Positions 1 through 8,353 of a DNA stretch of 64,000 nt are shown here, piece after piece. The translations under genes and the position numbers were made by a program. The stretch's first letter is position 1. Each line of letters starts with the position of its first letter. Origin of the DNA: CAVTWY01 sp963738615 (GTDB lineage: Bacteria > Pseudomonadota > Gammaproteobacteria > Burkholderiales > Burkholderiaceae_C). Under the pieces are notes generated by a model. That model was not told where the DNA came from. It made no database searches and was given only the letters and a program-made list of their open reading frames with translations. The stretch is from NCBI GenBank assembly GCA_963738615.1, contig CAVTXI010000019.1, forward strand, positions 372,001 to 436,000, written 5' to 3'.

Positions 1-52
1 GCCTAGGCTGTCGCCATCACCTTCGCCATCACCTTCACCTCGAGGCCTGACC

Positions 53-703
53 ATGAACACATTGACGAAGCTCGCCCTGGGCCTGATGGGTCAGCTCCAA
101 CCGCGACCCGTGCCCAGCGCCGCGGCCATCACGCTGCCACCGCCACGGCGCAGTGGCGGCATGGGCTTGATGGACTCTTTGCAGCGGCGCGCCTCCACCC
201 GCGCGTTCGAGCCGGCCGAGTTGGACGATCAGACGCTTGCCGACTTGTTGTGGGCCACGGCCGGCATCAACCGGCCCGAGCTCGGCGGGCGCACCGCACC
301 CAGCGCGCTGAACGCGCAGGAAGTGCTGCTGCACGTCGCGACGGCCAAAGGTCTGTTCCGCTACGAGCCGGCGGCGAACGCGCTTCATCTGGTGCAGGCC
401 AGCGACGTGCGGCGCGTCACCGGCTACCAGGACTTCGTCGACACCGCCCCGCTCGACCTGATCTACGTCGCGGACCATGGCCGCATGAAGCTCGTGCCCG
501 CCGCACAACGCGACCGCTATGCCTTCGCCGCCGCGGGCGCGATGGCGCAGAACGCCTACCTGTTCTGCGCCTCGAACGGCCTGGGCACCGTGGTGCGCGC
601 ATGGTTCGACCAAGCGGCGCTGTCGGCAGCGATGGGGCTCGACGCCGATCAGCAGTTGCTGCTGTGCCAGACGGTGGGGCGGCTCGAAGCGAGGCAGGGC
701 TAG
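53..703 (+). CDS. SagB/ThcOx-type nitroreductase family protein
   Basis: A 216-residue protein of the FMN-dependent nitroreductase fold, which uses NAD(P)H to reduce nitro compounds, quinones or other small acceptors; the true substrate is unknown. The N-terminal block RRASTRAFEPAELD (about residues 44-57) matches the basic FMN-phosphate-binding start of the fold. A Gly/Ala-rich helix and the closing segment with VGRLE fit the C-terminal part. The length is typical for the single-domain form. The first 20 residues are hydrophobic but lack a clear cleavage site. It converges on the cyclopropane synthase gene with a 7-base gap. It lies at the edge of the low-oxygen/stress gene group. The family is clear; the role is inferred from neighbours. 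Confidence 0.85.
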   Translation: MNTLTKLALGLMGQLQPRPVPSAAAITLPPPRRSGGMGLMDSLQRRASTRAFEPAELDDQTLADLLWATAGINRPELGGRTAPSALNAQEVLLHVATAKGLFRYEPAANALHLVQASDVRRVTGYQDFVDTAPLDLIYVADHGRMKLVPAAQRDRYAFAAAGAMAQNAYLFCASNGLGTVVRAWFDQAALSAAMGLDADQQLLLCQTVGRLEARQG

Positions 704-710
704 AGAGACC

Positions 711-1967
711 TCACCGATACATGTGTTCGCGCGTGAACGGGTAGTCCGAATGTGCGGCCCAGCCGCTGCTGCTGCTGCCCGCATCGCCACCGACCTGTGG
801 CCGTGCCGCCAGCACCTGGTACAGCGCGAGCCAGCCGCGCTCGAAGCTCATCGCCGAGCCCGCCAGGTACAGACGATAGGCGCGCACGGTGGCTTGGCCG
901 GCCAGCGCCTGCGCCTCGTCCAGTTGCGCTTCGAGTCGCGCTGACCAGTCCCACAGCGTGCGCGCGTAGTGCGGCCGCAGGTTCTCCGCGTCCAGCAGCT
1001 CGAGCCCGCCTTGGGCCAAAGCGCGCAGCGCGTGCGACACGTGCACCAACTCGCCGCCGGGGAAGATGTGGCGCTCGATGAAGTCGCCGATGCCGGCGCC
1101 AAGCTGGGCATGGTCGAGCGTCGCGGCGGCGATGCCGTGGTTCAGCACCAGGCCGCCTGGCCGAAGCAGCTGCCGAAGGTGCCCGAAGTAGCGCGGCAAC
1201 TCGGCGCAGCCCACGTGTTCGAACATGCCCACCGAAGCGATCCGGTCGAACTGGCCTTGCGCGGGCAAGTCACGGTAGTCGAGCAGCTTCACCTCCACAC
1301 GGTCCGACAAGCCGGCCTCATCGACCAGGCGCTGCACATAAGCATGCTGATTGCGTGACAACGTGACGCCGGTGGCGCGCACGCCGTAGCGGCTGGCGGC
1401 CCACAGCAACAGGCCGCCCCAGCCCATCCCCACGTCGAGAAAGCGCAGGCCCGGTTCGAGCTGAAGCTTGGCGCAGATGAGATCAAGCTTGGCTTCTTGC
1501 GCCTGCGCCAGCGTCATGCCGGGCTGAGCGTAATAAGCGCACGAGTACACACGCCGCGGGTCGAGCCACAGCTGGTAGAACGGGTCGCCGACGTTGTAAT
1601 GCGCGCGCACCTGCTGCGCGTCGCGTTCGGGCCGGTGGCGCCAGTGCGATTGCCACTCGCTCAGGCGCCGACGCCACCCCGACGACGGCCACGCCTGCCG
1701 TGGGTCACCGGCGAGCGTGCCGGCCACGGCCATCACGTCGGGCATCGCGCCTACGATGTCCAACCGCCCTTCGACATACGCCTCGGCGAGGTCACCGATG
1801 CGCCCTTGCGCCAAGCCGTGCGCGATGTGCCCCAGCATGGCGGGCTCGCGCAGCTCGAGCCGCACCAACGCCGCTGCGCTGCCCGCGCGTCCGCCGGGCC
1901 ACTCGACAGCGAGGTTGCGAGCCAGGCGCGCGAGCTGGGTGTCGAGCAGGGTGGCGGCAAGGCTCAT
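711..1967 (-). CDS. cfa: Cyclopropane-fatty-acyl-phospholipid synthase family SAM methyltransferase
   Basis: Transfers a methylene group from S-adenosylmethionine to unsaturated phospholipid acyl chains at the inner membrane, typically in stress or stationary phase. From the ATG at 1967 the protein has 418 residues, normal for the family. The SAM motif LDVGMGWGG is at 177-185, the family signature HYNVGDPFYQLWLD at 123-136, and SVGMFEHVG at 245-253, which holds the Glu equivalent to the bicarbonate ligand of E. coli Cfa. An in-frame extension to 2141 is open, but it overlaps the upstream small gene and has no family similarity, so the start at MSLAATLL is preferred. It lies 28 bases behind the phasin-like gene and is probably cotranscribed with it, hence perhaps under the FNR-like box at 2250-2263. 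Confidence 0.9.
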   Translation of the reverse strand: MSLAATLLDTQLARLARNLAVEWPGGRAGSAAALVRLELREPAMLGHIAHGLAQGRIGDLAEAYVEGRLDIVGAMPDVMAVAGTLAGDPRQAWPSSGWRRRLSEWQSHWRHRPERDAQQVRAHYNVGDPFYQLWLDPRRVYSCAYYAQPGMTLAQAQEAKLDLICAKLQLEPGLRFLDVGMGWGGLLLWAASRYGVRATGVTLSRNQHAYVQRLVDEAGLSDRVEVKLLDYRDLPAQGQFDRIASVGMFEHVGCAELPRYFGHLRQLLRPGGLVLNHGIAAATLDHAQLGAGIGDFIERHIFPGGELVHVSHALRALAQGGLELLDAENLRPHYARTLWDWSARLEAQLDEAQALAGQATVRAYRLYLAGSAMSFERGWLALYQVLAARPQVGGDAGSSSSGWAAHSDYPFTREHMYR

Positions 1968-1995
1968 AGGCTCACAAGCGGGCGTACCCGCGTAC

Positions 1996-2172
1996 TTACT
2001 TGGCCGCGCCCACGCGGTTGACGTTTTCCATCCACGATTGCCCCAGGGTGGTGGCCCGCTCGCGCATGCGCTCGGCCCATCGCACTTCGGCGCGAGCGAC
2101 TCGGCCCAGTTGTGCAGCGCCTGCGCGTTGAAACGCTGCATCTGCTCGACCAGGTCGGCCGGTGTCGTTCAT
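1996..2172 (-). CDS. Small phasin-like protein (58 aa, internal double frameshift suspected)
   Basis: An AAGGAG ribosome site precedes the ATG at 2172. Read straight through, the frame gives 58 residues ending ATTLGQSWMENVNRVGAAK. The middle third is better in the neighbouring frame, where it reads ADLVEQMQRFNAQALHNWAE, an amphipathic helix of the kind found in phasins. One extra base near 2160 and one missing near 2090 would restore a single helical protein. It lies between the PHA synthase and cyclopropane synthase genes, and phasins coat PHA granules, so a granule-associated role is reasonable. No family assignment is certain at this length. The compensating shifts could be sequence errors. 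Confidence 0.55.
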   Translation of the reverse strand: MNDTGRPGRADAAFQRAGAAQLGRVARAEVRWAERMRERATTLGQSWMENVNRVGAAK

Positions 2173-2249
2173 GGTGATGTCTCCTTCGGCGCTTGCAAGG
2201 CAAAGGAAAGAAAAGATCAGCATCTTGTGCACGACAGGCGCGCGCCCGA

Positions 2250-2263
2250 TTGATCACGATCAG
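2250..2263. promoter_or_regulatory. FNR/ANR-type box upstream of phasin-like and cfa genes
   Basis: TTGATCACGATCAG matches the FNR consensus TTGAT-N4-ATCAA at 9 of 10 positions. It is centred about 85 bases upstream of the ATG at 2172 on the minus strand and overlaps the last codons of phaC. The island encodes an FNR-type regulator with the right DNA-contact residues. Activation of the phasin-like/cfa pair under low oxygen is inferred. Confidence 0.5.
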
Positions 2264-4113
2264 CGTTGCCGCACATAGCGCCCCGGCGCCGCCTGAAGCG
2301 GTGGCAGCCCCTGACCCGGTGCGCCCATCGGCGGCGGCTTGCGCCACGCGCTGCTGTGCGCGCGCAGCCAGCCGAACCATGGTGTCCACCATGAGCCATC
2401 GGTTTCGGGCGTGGCCTCGAGCCACTGGTCGGGCGTCAGCAGCGGCTCGCCGGCGCGCCAGCGGCGCAGGCGGTGGCTGGTCTTCACGTGAGCATCCGTG
2501 GATGGTGGCGGGTTCACGATGCCGACGTTGTGGCCGCCGGCGGTGAGGCAGAAGGTCTGCTCGGCGTCGGTCAGCGCGTGCAGTTTGAAGACCGAGCGCC
2601 AAGGTGCGACATGGTCCTGCACCGCGCCGACGACGAAGATCGGCACGCGGATGTTGGCAAGGTTGATCGGGTCGCCGTCCAGCCGCGCCTGGCCACGCGC
2701 GAGCGCGTTGTCGAGGAACAGCGTGTGCAGGTATTCGGAATGCATGCGGTACGGCAGCCGCGTGCCGTCGGCGTTCCACGCCATCAGGTCGGTCATCGGC
2801 GCACGCTCGCCCAGCAGCACGTTGAAGAGCCGATACGACCACACCAGGTCCTGCGAGCGCAGCATCTGAAAGGCGCCCTTCATCTGGCCTTCGCCAAGCA
2901 CGCCCTGGCGCCACATCATGTTGTCGAGCATGTCGACCTGGCCTTCGTCGATGAACAGGCCCAACTCGCCCGGGTCGCTGAAGTCGGTCTGCGCCGCCAG
3001 CAGCGTGATGCTCGCAAGCGCCTTGGGCCGCCGGTGCGCAAGCGACGCCGCGGCCATCGCCAACAACGTGCCGCCCAGGCAGTAACCCACCGCGTGCACC
3101 GGCGCGCCCGGCAGGACCATGCCGACCGCATCGAGTGCGGCTTCGATGCCGAGGTGGTGGTAGTCGGCAAGCGTGGTGTCGCGGTCCTCGGCCTTCGGGT
3201 TCTTCCACGACAGCACGAACACCGTGAAGCCCTGGTCGCACAGTGCCTTGACCATCGAGTTGTGCGCCGAAAGATCGAGGATGTAGTACTTCATGATCCA
3301 CGCCGGCACCAGCAGCACCGGCTCGGGCCGCACCTGTTTCGTTGTCGGCGCGTACTGGATCAACTCGGCCAGACGGTTGCGCAAGATCACCTGCCCCGGT
3401 GTGACCGCGACGTTGACGCCGACTCCGAAAGCGTCGGCGCCCGCGGGCGGCAGGTCCGACACGTCGCGCCACAGGTCTTCGGCTGCATGCATCGCGCCGC
3501 GCACGAGGTTGAGCCCGCCTTGCGCCAGCGTGCGTTGCAGCACCACGGGGTTGGTGCAGATGCCGTTCGACGGCGACATCATGTCGAGCAGCTGGCGCGC
3601 GCCGAAGTCGACCATCGCCTCGTGATGGCGATTGACGCCGGGCACGCTTTCGGTCGCCAGGCGCCACGCTTCCTGCGCGAACAAGAAGCCTTGGGCGAAG
3701 GCGCTGAAGGGCAGCGCCTGCCACGCCGGGTCGGCGAAGCGTTTGTCCTGCGGCAGCGGTCGCGGCGCGGCGAGCTTGCCGCCATCACGACCACCACGGC
3801 CATCACCGATCGCCGTCGGCGGCAGCAGCGCCTGCATCATCTGCGGCCATCCGTGCGCGGTCCATTGCAGCACCTCGAGCTGCTTCGCGGGTGACCCCAG
3901 CAGGTGGATCCACCAGTCGTGCAGCGCGCCGATCTGCGTGGCGGCGGAAAGGCCGCCGGTCCACCGGCCGATCGTCGACATCAGCAGGCGGTCGAGATCG
4001 CGGTAGTCCTCGAACGCCGCCGTCGGCGGTTCGACGCGCCCGAGCCACGTGCTGCCGCGGCGCTCACGCGTACCGCGGTGGGGGTGTCTTGGGTCGATTC
4101 TTGGGGCGATCAA
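2260..4113 (-). CDS. phaC: Class I poly(3-hydroxyalkanoate) polymerase (PHA synthase)
   Basis: Polymerises 3-hydroxyacyl-CoA into polyhydroxyalkanoate on the granule surface. From the TTG at 4113 the protein has about 617 residues, within the class I range. The lipase-like box GYCLGG carries the nucleophile Cys345; the rest of the triad is Asp500 (AVQDH) and His528 (GGHNVG). The N-terminal PhaC domain and the alpha/beta-hydrolase core are both present. The frame is open to a TTG at 4182, but a purine-rich ribosome site at about 4125-4139 favours the TTG at 4113; an ATG at 3981 would cut conserved sequence. No phaA, phaB or phaR is adjacent, so this may be an accessory synthase. An FNR-like site lies just upstream. 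Confidence 0.93.
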   Translation of the reverse strand: MIAPRIDPRHPHRGTRERRGSTWLGRVEPPTAAFEDYRDLDRLLMSTIGRWTGGLSAATQIGALHDWWIHLLGSPAKQLEVLQWTAHGWPQMMQALLPPTAIGDGRGGRDGGKLAAPRPLPQDKRFADPAWQALPFSAFAQGFLFAQEAWRLATESVPGVNRHHEAMVDFGARQLLDMMSPSNGICTNPVVLQRTLAQGGLNLVRGAMHAAEDLWRDVSDLPPAGADAFGVGVNVAVTPGQVILRNRLAELIQYAPTTKQVRPEPVLLVPAWIMKYYILDLSAHNSMVKALCDQGFTVFVLSWKNPKAEDRDTTLADYHHLGIEAALDAVGMVLPGAPVHAVGYCLGGTLLAMAAASLAHRRPKALASITLLAAQTDFSDPGELGLFIDEGQVDMLDNMMWRQGVLGEGQMKGAFQMLRSQDLVWSYRLFNVLLGERAPMTDLMAWNADGTRLPYRMHSEYLHTLFLDNALARGQARLDGDPINLANIRVPIFVVGAVQDHVAPWRSVFKLHALTDAEQTFCLTAGGHNVGIVNPPPSTDAHVKTSHRLRRWRAGEPLLTPDQWLEATPETDGSWWTPWFGWLRAHSSAWRKPPPMGAPGQGLPPLQAAPGRYVRQR

Positions 4114-4168
4114 CGGCTCAACTCCCGTTCTTCTTCCGGCAGCGTAGTCACCCGCGTACCGTAGGGAC

Positions 4169-4182
4169 TTGAGCGCGGTCAA
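4169..4182. promoter_or_regulatory. FNR-like palindrome between phaC and the NarL-type regulator gene
   Basis: TTGAGCGCGGTCAA is a TTGA-N6-TCAA dyad, 8 of 10 against the FNR consensus. It sits in the short gap between the divergent phaC and response regulator genes. If it acted as a site centred near -41.5, phaC transcription would start near 4134, just before the proposed ribosome site. Position and symmetry support it; a chance match cannot be excluded. Confidence 0.35.
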
Positions 4183-4202
4183 TGCCGCGAGAACGGGGCG
4201 GC

Positions 4203-4913
4203 ATGATCATGGTTTCGATCATGAGTTCCACCGACGCCGTCCGCCCCCTGCGCATCCTGATCGCGGATGACCATGCGATCGTGCGCGAGGGACTCAGGCG
4301 CGTGCTCGAAAACACGTCGAGCGAGTGGTCCGTCGTCGAGGCCAGCACCGGTTTCGAAGCCCTCGAGCAACTGCGCCGCCAGTCCTTCGACCTGGCGATC
4401 TTCGACCTGTCGATGCCGGGCCTGTCGGGCCTGGATCTGCTGCGTCGCGTGCGCGGCGACAGCCAGCGCCTGCCGGTGTTGATTCTGAGCATGCACAGCG
4501 AGGACCAGTACGCGCTGCGCGCCCTGCGCGCGGGCGCCAATGGCTATCTGACCAAGGATTGCGCGACGCGTGAACTGGCCGATGCCGTGCGCAAGGTCGC
4601 GGCTGGCGGCGCCTACGTCAGCGCGACGCTGGCCGAGCACATGGCACTCGAGCTCAACGGCGGGCGCGCGCCTGCGCGCCACAGCAGCCTGAGCGACCGC
4701 GAGTTCGAAGTCCTGCGCCGGCTCGTCGCCGGCCACCGGCCCGGCGACATCGCGCAGGCACTGCACTTGTCGGCCAAGACCGTCAGTTCGCACAAGGCCC
4801 GCATCCTGCAGAAGCTCGAGCTGTCGACGACCGCGGCGCTGATCCGCTACGGCATCGAGCACGGCCTGAGCCTCGACGAGTCCGGGGCCGAGGCGCCGAA
4901 CAAACGGCCCTGA
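4203..4913 (+). CDS. NarL/FixJ-family response regulator (orphan)
   Basis: A two-domain DNA-binding response regulator of about 236 residues. The receiver domain has the acidic pair in LIADDH and the phospho-acceptor Asp in AIFDLSMPG (about residue 68 from this start). The C-terminal LuxR-type helix-turn-helix runs from LSDREFEVLRRLVAGH through the recognition helix SAKTVSSHKARILQKL. No sensor kinase gene is adjacent, so the partner is encoded elsewhere or the protein is an orphan. The start is uncertain: the frame is open to 4182, and further ATGs lie at 4209 and 4221. It is divergent from phaC across an FNR-like dyad, so oxygen or redox control of either gene is plausible. Targets are unknown. 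Confidence 0.88.
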   Translation: MIMVSIMSSTDAVRPLRILIADDHAIVREGLRRVLENTSSEWSVVEASTGFEALEQLRRQSFDLAIFDLSMPGLSGLDLLRRVRGDSQRLPVLILSMHSEDQYALRALRAGANGYLTKDCATRELADAVRKVAAGGAYVSATLAEHMALELNGGRAPARHSSLSDREFEVLRRLVAGHRPGDIAQALHLSAKTVSSHKARILQKLELSTTAALIRYGIEHGLSLDESGAEAPNKRP

Positions 4914-4944
4914 TAAGGCCTTAGCGGCCTTAGGGGCCTGAGGG

Positions 4945-5277
4945 TCAGTTCTTCAACCCCATGCAAGCATCACGCCGCGGTTGCGCCGGCGGCTTGGCGC
5001 CGCGTTCCTTCGCGCGCGATGCCATCTGGTCGTGGTGCTGTTGCTGGTAGGCCTTGCACTCGTCGTGGCTCTTCATCGAACGCATCTTGTCGCGATGCTC
5101 CTTGCGCTCGCGCCCCGACATCATCGACCAGCCCGGCGTCGCGCCCGGGCCCCACATGGCGCGCGCTGCCGGCGGCGGCGTGGCCTCCTGCGCCAGCGCT
5201 GCGGCGCTGCCAAGAATGGCCACGGCCAAGGCCGCGGTGATCAGCAATGCGGTTGCGGTTCTGAGCATGAACTTCAT
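4945..5277 (-). CDS. Secreted small hypothetical protein, charged C-terminal half
   Basis: The 110-residue product starts with a clear Sec signal peptide (MKFMLRTATALLITAALAVA, cleavage likely after AALA-Q). The mature part has a Pro/Ala/Trp-rich stretch, then a highly charged helical region with repeated Lys, Arg, His and Glu and two Cys residues (DECKAYQQQ and DACMG). Such small charged periplasmic proteins are often envelope-stress or metal-related, but I do not recognise the family. It converges on the regulator gene and is divergent from the FNR-type gene; the FNR-like box at 5409-5422 lies about 140 bases upstream. Confidence 0.6.
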   Translation of the reverse strand: MKFMLRTATALLITAALAVAILGSAAALAQEATPPPAARAMWGPGATPGWSMMSGRERKEHRDKMRSMKSHDECKAYQQQHHDQMASRAKERGAKPPAQPRRDACMGLKN

Positions 5278-5408
5278 GATGCTTGCCTACATGGTCGTGA
5301 ACAAAGAACAAGGCTAGGCCGACCCGCCGCGCTGGCAATTGAGCGCGCGCAAGCCGGGCGGCTTCACGAGCCGAAAGTTGCGCCGCAACCCCATGGCGAA
5401 CCGCTGCC

Positions 5409-5422
5409 TTGATCTGGAACAA
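5409..5422. promoter_or_regulatory. FNR-like box upstream of the Crp/Fnr gene
   Basis: TTGATCTGGAACAA differs from TTGAT-N4-ATCAA at one position. It lies in the divergent intergenic region between the secreted protein (start 5277) and the FNR-type regulator (start 5610). Autoregulation or control of the secreted protein is possible; the distance to the regulator start (about 190 bases) is long for direct activation. Confidence 0.4.
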
Positions 5423-5609
5423 ACCTCGAGCGTGGGGACAGGCCTTACCGGCAACTTTGGGAATTTTCTGCACGCGACCTTCAGTCGCGCCTTCAGCCGA
5501 TTCGCGCTGCGCGCCGATGGTTCTGCGGCCGCGATCGATCGATGCTGTGGCCCAGCAGGTACGGATGTCGACCCCGCGTTTCGCGTGGCACGTACCGAGG
5601 AGTGCAACG

Positions 5610-6449
5610 ATGAATCAGCTCTCAGCCGCCAGGGCCACCCACCACGGCATCGCCGTCCTCGAATCGCGCCAGCGCGTGGCGCCGATGGCGCGTGCCGGTT
5701 CGATTCACGATATGTTGTGCCACATGGGCGTCGATGGGCCTTGTTCGTGCAACGGCGTGGTCGGCCACGACGCGGTGCCGATCTGGCGCGTGCAGCAGGG
5801 CGCCGTGCTGCTGCACGAAGGGCAATCCGCGTGCACGCTCTACGTCGTGCGCTCGGGCAGCTTCAAACGCGTGCGTGCGCTCGAAGACGGCTACGAGCAG
5901 GTGCTGGCCCTGGTGCTGCAAGGCGGCCTGCTTGGCGTCGAAGCCTTGCACGGCGATACCCATCCCAGCAGTGCCGTGGCGCTCGAGGACTCCACGCTCT
6001 ACGCCTTGCCGGCGCAAGCGCTGCCATCGATCCAGCAGCGCTGCCATGAGGTGGGCGAGGCCTTGTGGCGCGGCGTGAGCCGTCAACTCGCGCAGGCCGC
6101 CGAGACCGCCGAGATGATGGCCCCCGTGGCGTCCGACGCGCGCCTGGCACGCTTCGTCCTCTGGTTGTCGCGCCGCATGGCCGAGGCCGGGCAATCGCCG
6201 CGCCACCTGCTGCTGCGCATGGGCCGGCGCGACATCGCGAGCCTGCTGGGCGTGGCGCACGAAACCGTCAGCCGCTCGTTCTCGCTGCTGGCCGACCTGG
6301 GCTGCCTGCGCGTGGCCAAGCGCGAGGTGGAAATCCTCGACCCGCAGGCACTACAGCAGCGCGCGCGCTGCACCCGCGGTTGGATCGGCGCGAACGACAG
6401 AGCCGCGACGCCGCAGCACGCGCGCGAGGCTACGCCGATGGCGGCGTGA
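5610..6449 (+). CDS. Crp/Fnr-family transcriptional regulator with FNR-type recognition helix
   Basis: A 279-residue regulator with an N-terminal cyclic-nucleotide-like beta-barrel (about 50-145), a dimer helix, and a winged helix-turn-helix. The recognition helix reads GVAHETVSRSFSLL; E218, S221 and R222 occupy the positions of the E-xx-SR contacts of E. coli FNR, which read TTGAT half-sites. The sensing part is unusual. Cys37, Cys45 and Cys47 cluster in LCHMGVDGPCSCN, but the CxxC spacing of FNR is absent and no obvious fourth central Cys is seen, so redox or cluster sensing is possible but not shown. The ATG at 5610 follows a GAGGAG ribosome site; the open frame extends upstream to 5409. 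It is probably the regulator of this island. Confidence 0.85.
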   Translation: MNQLSAARATHHGIAVLESRQRVAPMARAGSIHDMLCHMGVDGPCSCNGVVGHDAVPIWRVQQGAVLLHEGQSACTLYVVRSGSFKRVRALEDGYEQVLALVLQGGLLGVEALHGDTHPSSAVALEDSTLYALPAQALPSIQQRCHEVGEALWRGVSRQLAQAAETAEMMAPVASDARLARFVLWLSRRMAEAGQSPRHLLLRMGRRDIASLLGVAHETVSRSFSLLADLGCLRVAKREVEILDPQALQQRARCTRGWIGANDRAATPQHAREATPMAA

Positions 6450-8149
6450 CGATGCCCAGCCGTGCGAGCAACGGCGTCCAGTCCACACGCGACGGGCTGA
6501 CGTCATCGCACGGCGCGGCCGCGTAGACGAAGCCCGCTTCGTCGGGCCGCAGCGGCTCTTGTTGCCTGATCTGCAGCGCCAGCACCTTCTCGTCGGCTTC
6601 CGACGCATCGCGGCCAAGCGCGGCGCGCTGGCGCAGGCGTTCGCGCAAGACGTCGGGCGGCGCTTCGAAACACAGGATGGCGAAGGGCACGCCATGCGCC
6701 GCAGCCAGGCGTTGCGCTGTCGCGCGATCGGCGTAGCGCAGGAACGTGGCGTCGAGCACCACCGACCGGCCGCCGTCGAGCACGGCGGCAGCAGCGTCGA
6801 ACAGCCGCGCGTAGGTCGCCGCGTTCATCTGCGGCGTGTACGAGCCGCTGCCCGGGGAGCTGCCGCTGGATGGCAGGGCAGCGAGCCCTGCCAGGCGCTT
6901 GCGTTCGAACGTCGGCGCGCACACGTACCACGCCCGCGGCTTCGACCAGGCCGATGCTCAGCGTCGTCTTGCCGCTGCCCGACAGGCCGTGCGTGATCAG
7001 CAGCGCACGCGGCTGGGGTTGCGCCGTGCGTGATGCCAGCTCGAGATAGCGCCGCGCGTTGACCAGCGCCTCGAGCCGCGCCGCGCCCGCGGTCTGCGCC
7101 GCGCGCATCTGCGCCACCTTGGCGCGCACCAGCGCGCGATAAACCACGTGGTAGCCGAGCACACGCACGCCGTCGTAGTCACCGTTCGCTTCGAGGTAAG
7201 CATTGACCAGGCGATGCGCCAGCACCGGCAGACCATGAGCCTCGAGGTCCATGGCGATGAAGGCCAGGTCGCTCATCACGTCGATCCAGCGGAAGCGTTC
7301 GTTGAACTCGATCCCGTCGAAGACCAGGCAATGCCCGTGCTCGCGCGCGACGTTGCCCAGGTGCAGGTCGCCGTGGCATTCGCGCACACGGCCTTCGGCG
7401 CGGCGGCGCGCCATCACTGGCGCCAAGCGCGCATACGCCACGTCGGCCCACACGGCCAGGTTCGCCAGCGTCGCGCGGGCCGCGGCGACGGGCCCCCAAG
7501 CTCGCTTCGCTCGCTGCCCCCCGTGGGGGTCGTCAGCGCCTTCGGGCGGCCGGGCGGCACTGACAGGCCACGCTCCGTGCGACGCGGGCGCGCGAAGTTC
7601 GTTCAGCGTCTCGGTCAGGTTCGCGTGCTGGTTCGCCGACGTACCCAACGTGCCGCCGTCGGTGACGACCGCCGCGTGCATGTGAAAGCGCGCGAGTACC
7701 TCGGCCAGCTCGTCGACATCCGCGGCGCGCAACTCGCCGCGTACGGCCAACCGGTCCCACAAGCCGGCCTGGTCGAAGGCGCGCATCTTTACCGCCACCT
7801 CGAGCGTGCGCCCCTTACCGTTGATCACGGGCCGAGCGCGCGTGCCCGCGATCGCCACCACGCCCAGGTACAGGTCCGGCGCGAGGCGGCGGTTCAGGCG
7901 CAACTCTTCGGCGCAGGCGTGGCGTCGCAATGCCAGGGTGGACTGGTCGAGAAACGGCGTCGCAAGCGCCTTCTTGATCTTGTAGGCGAAGCCCCCGTGC
8001 AGCAGCACGTGCGAGATGTGGGTCTCGAGGTGACGCGGCTGTACGCCGTCGTGCATCTCGAGGCTCGCGGCCAATGCGTGCACCAAGCGGCCCTGCCGCG
8101 CCAGCGCCCGCGCGGCGGGGGTGGACGAAGGTGCCTTCGTGCGATTCAT
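6430..8149 (-). pseudogene. Bifunctional APH-like / AAA kinase, single frameshift near 6908
   Basis: The N-terminal part (8149 to about 7050) resembles aminoglycoside-phosphotransferase-like kinases, with HGDLHLGNV and the Mg-binding FDGIEFNERFRWIDV. The C-terminal part is a P-loop kinase with GLSGSGKTT. This two-domain protein is usually about 500-550 residues and is common in stress islands. The frame breaks after VVRVRADV: removing one C near 6908 restores ERKRLAGLAALPSSG and continues to the stop at 6430, so the full product would be about 570 residues. The end overlaps the FNR-type gene convergently by 20 bases. An in-frame GC-rich repeat at about 7491-7565 adds roughly 20 unusual residues between the lobes. 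The frameshift may be a sequencing error. Confidence 0.8.
7491..7565. repeat. GC-rich dispersed repeat inserted in frame in the kinase gene
   Basis: A block with GCTCGCTTCGCTCG, then a C-run/G-run hairpin (CCCCCC gtg GGGGG) and CCTTCGGGCGG, lies within the APH-like coding region and adds a Gly/Arg/Pro-rich stretch absent from the flanking conserved sequence. The same 14-base core recurs at 12759-12772 inside the tRNA-Ser gene. Elements of this look are widespread in Burkholderiales genomes. Confidence 0.6.
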
Positions 8150-8280
8150 CGGATCACACCTCGCACCGTGCTAATCGACGGATGGACATGCGCGAAGCGT
8201 TCCACGCACCGGGGTTGCGCCCGTTGCGCGAAATCATGTGTCCGTTCGTGAGGCGCTTTCGCCCCAGCCGCGCATGCGGG

Positions 8281-8294
8281 TTGACGCGGCGCAA
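8281..8294. promoter_or_regulatory. Weak FNR/DNR-like dyad upstream of the universal stress protein gene
   Basis: TTGACGCGGCGCAA keeps TTGA and CAA half-sites with FNR-like spacing (7 of 10 to consensus). Its centre is about 66 bases upstream of the ATG at 8354, a normal distance for an activator site. It is a candidate only because neighbouring genes have better sites and universal stress genes are frequent ANR/FNR targets. Confidence 0.25.
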
Positions 8295-8353
8295 CTCCAC
8301 GTGCGGCCGTGTGTCTAACGTCAGTTGATGAGAACGGGCTGAAAGGGCACGCC

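Noticed and set aside
2473..3894. A 473-residue open frame on the + strand across phaC
   Set aside because: It is the antisense shadow of phaC; composition is Arg/His/Gln-rich and no domain is present, as expected in high-GC DNA.
8224..8237. TTGCGCGAAATCAT as a second FNR box at the kinase/Usp gap
   Set aside because: Only 7 of 10 matches and poor symmetry; not better than chance in this region.
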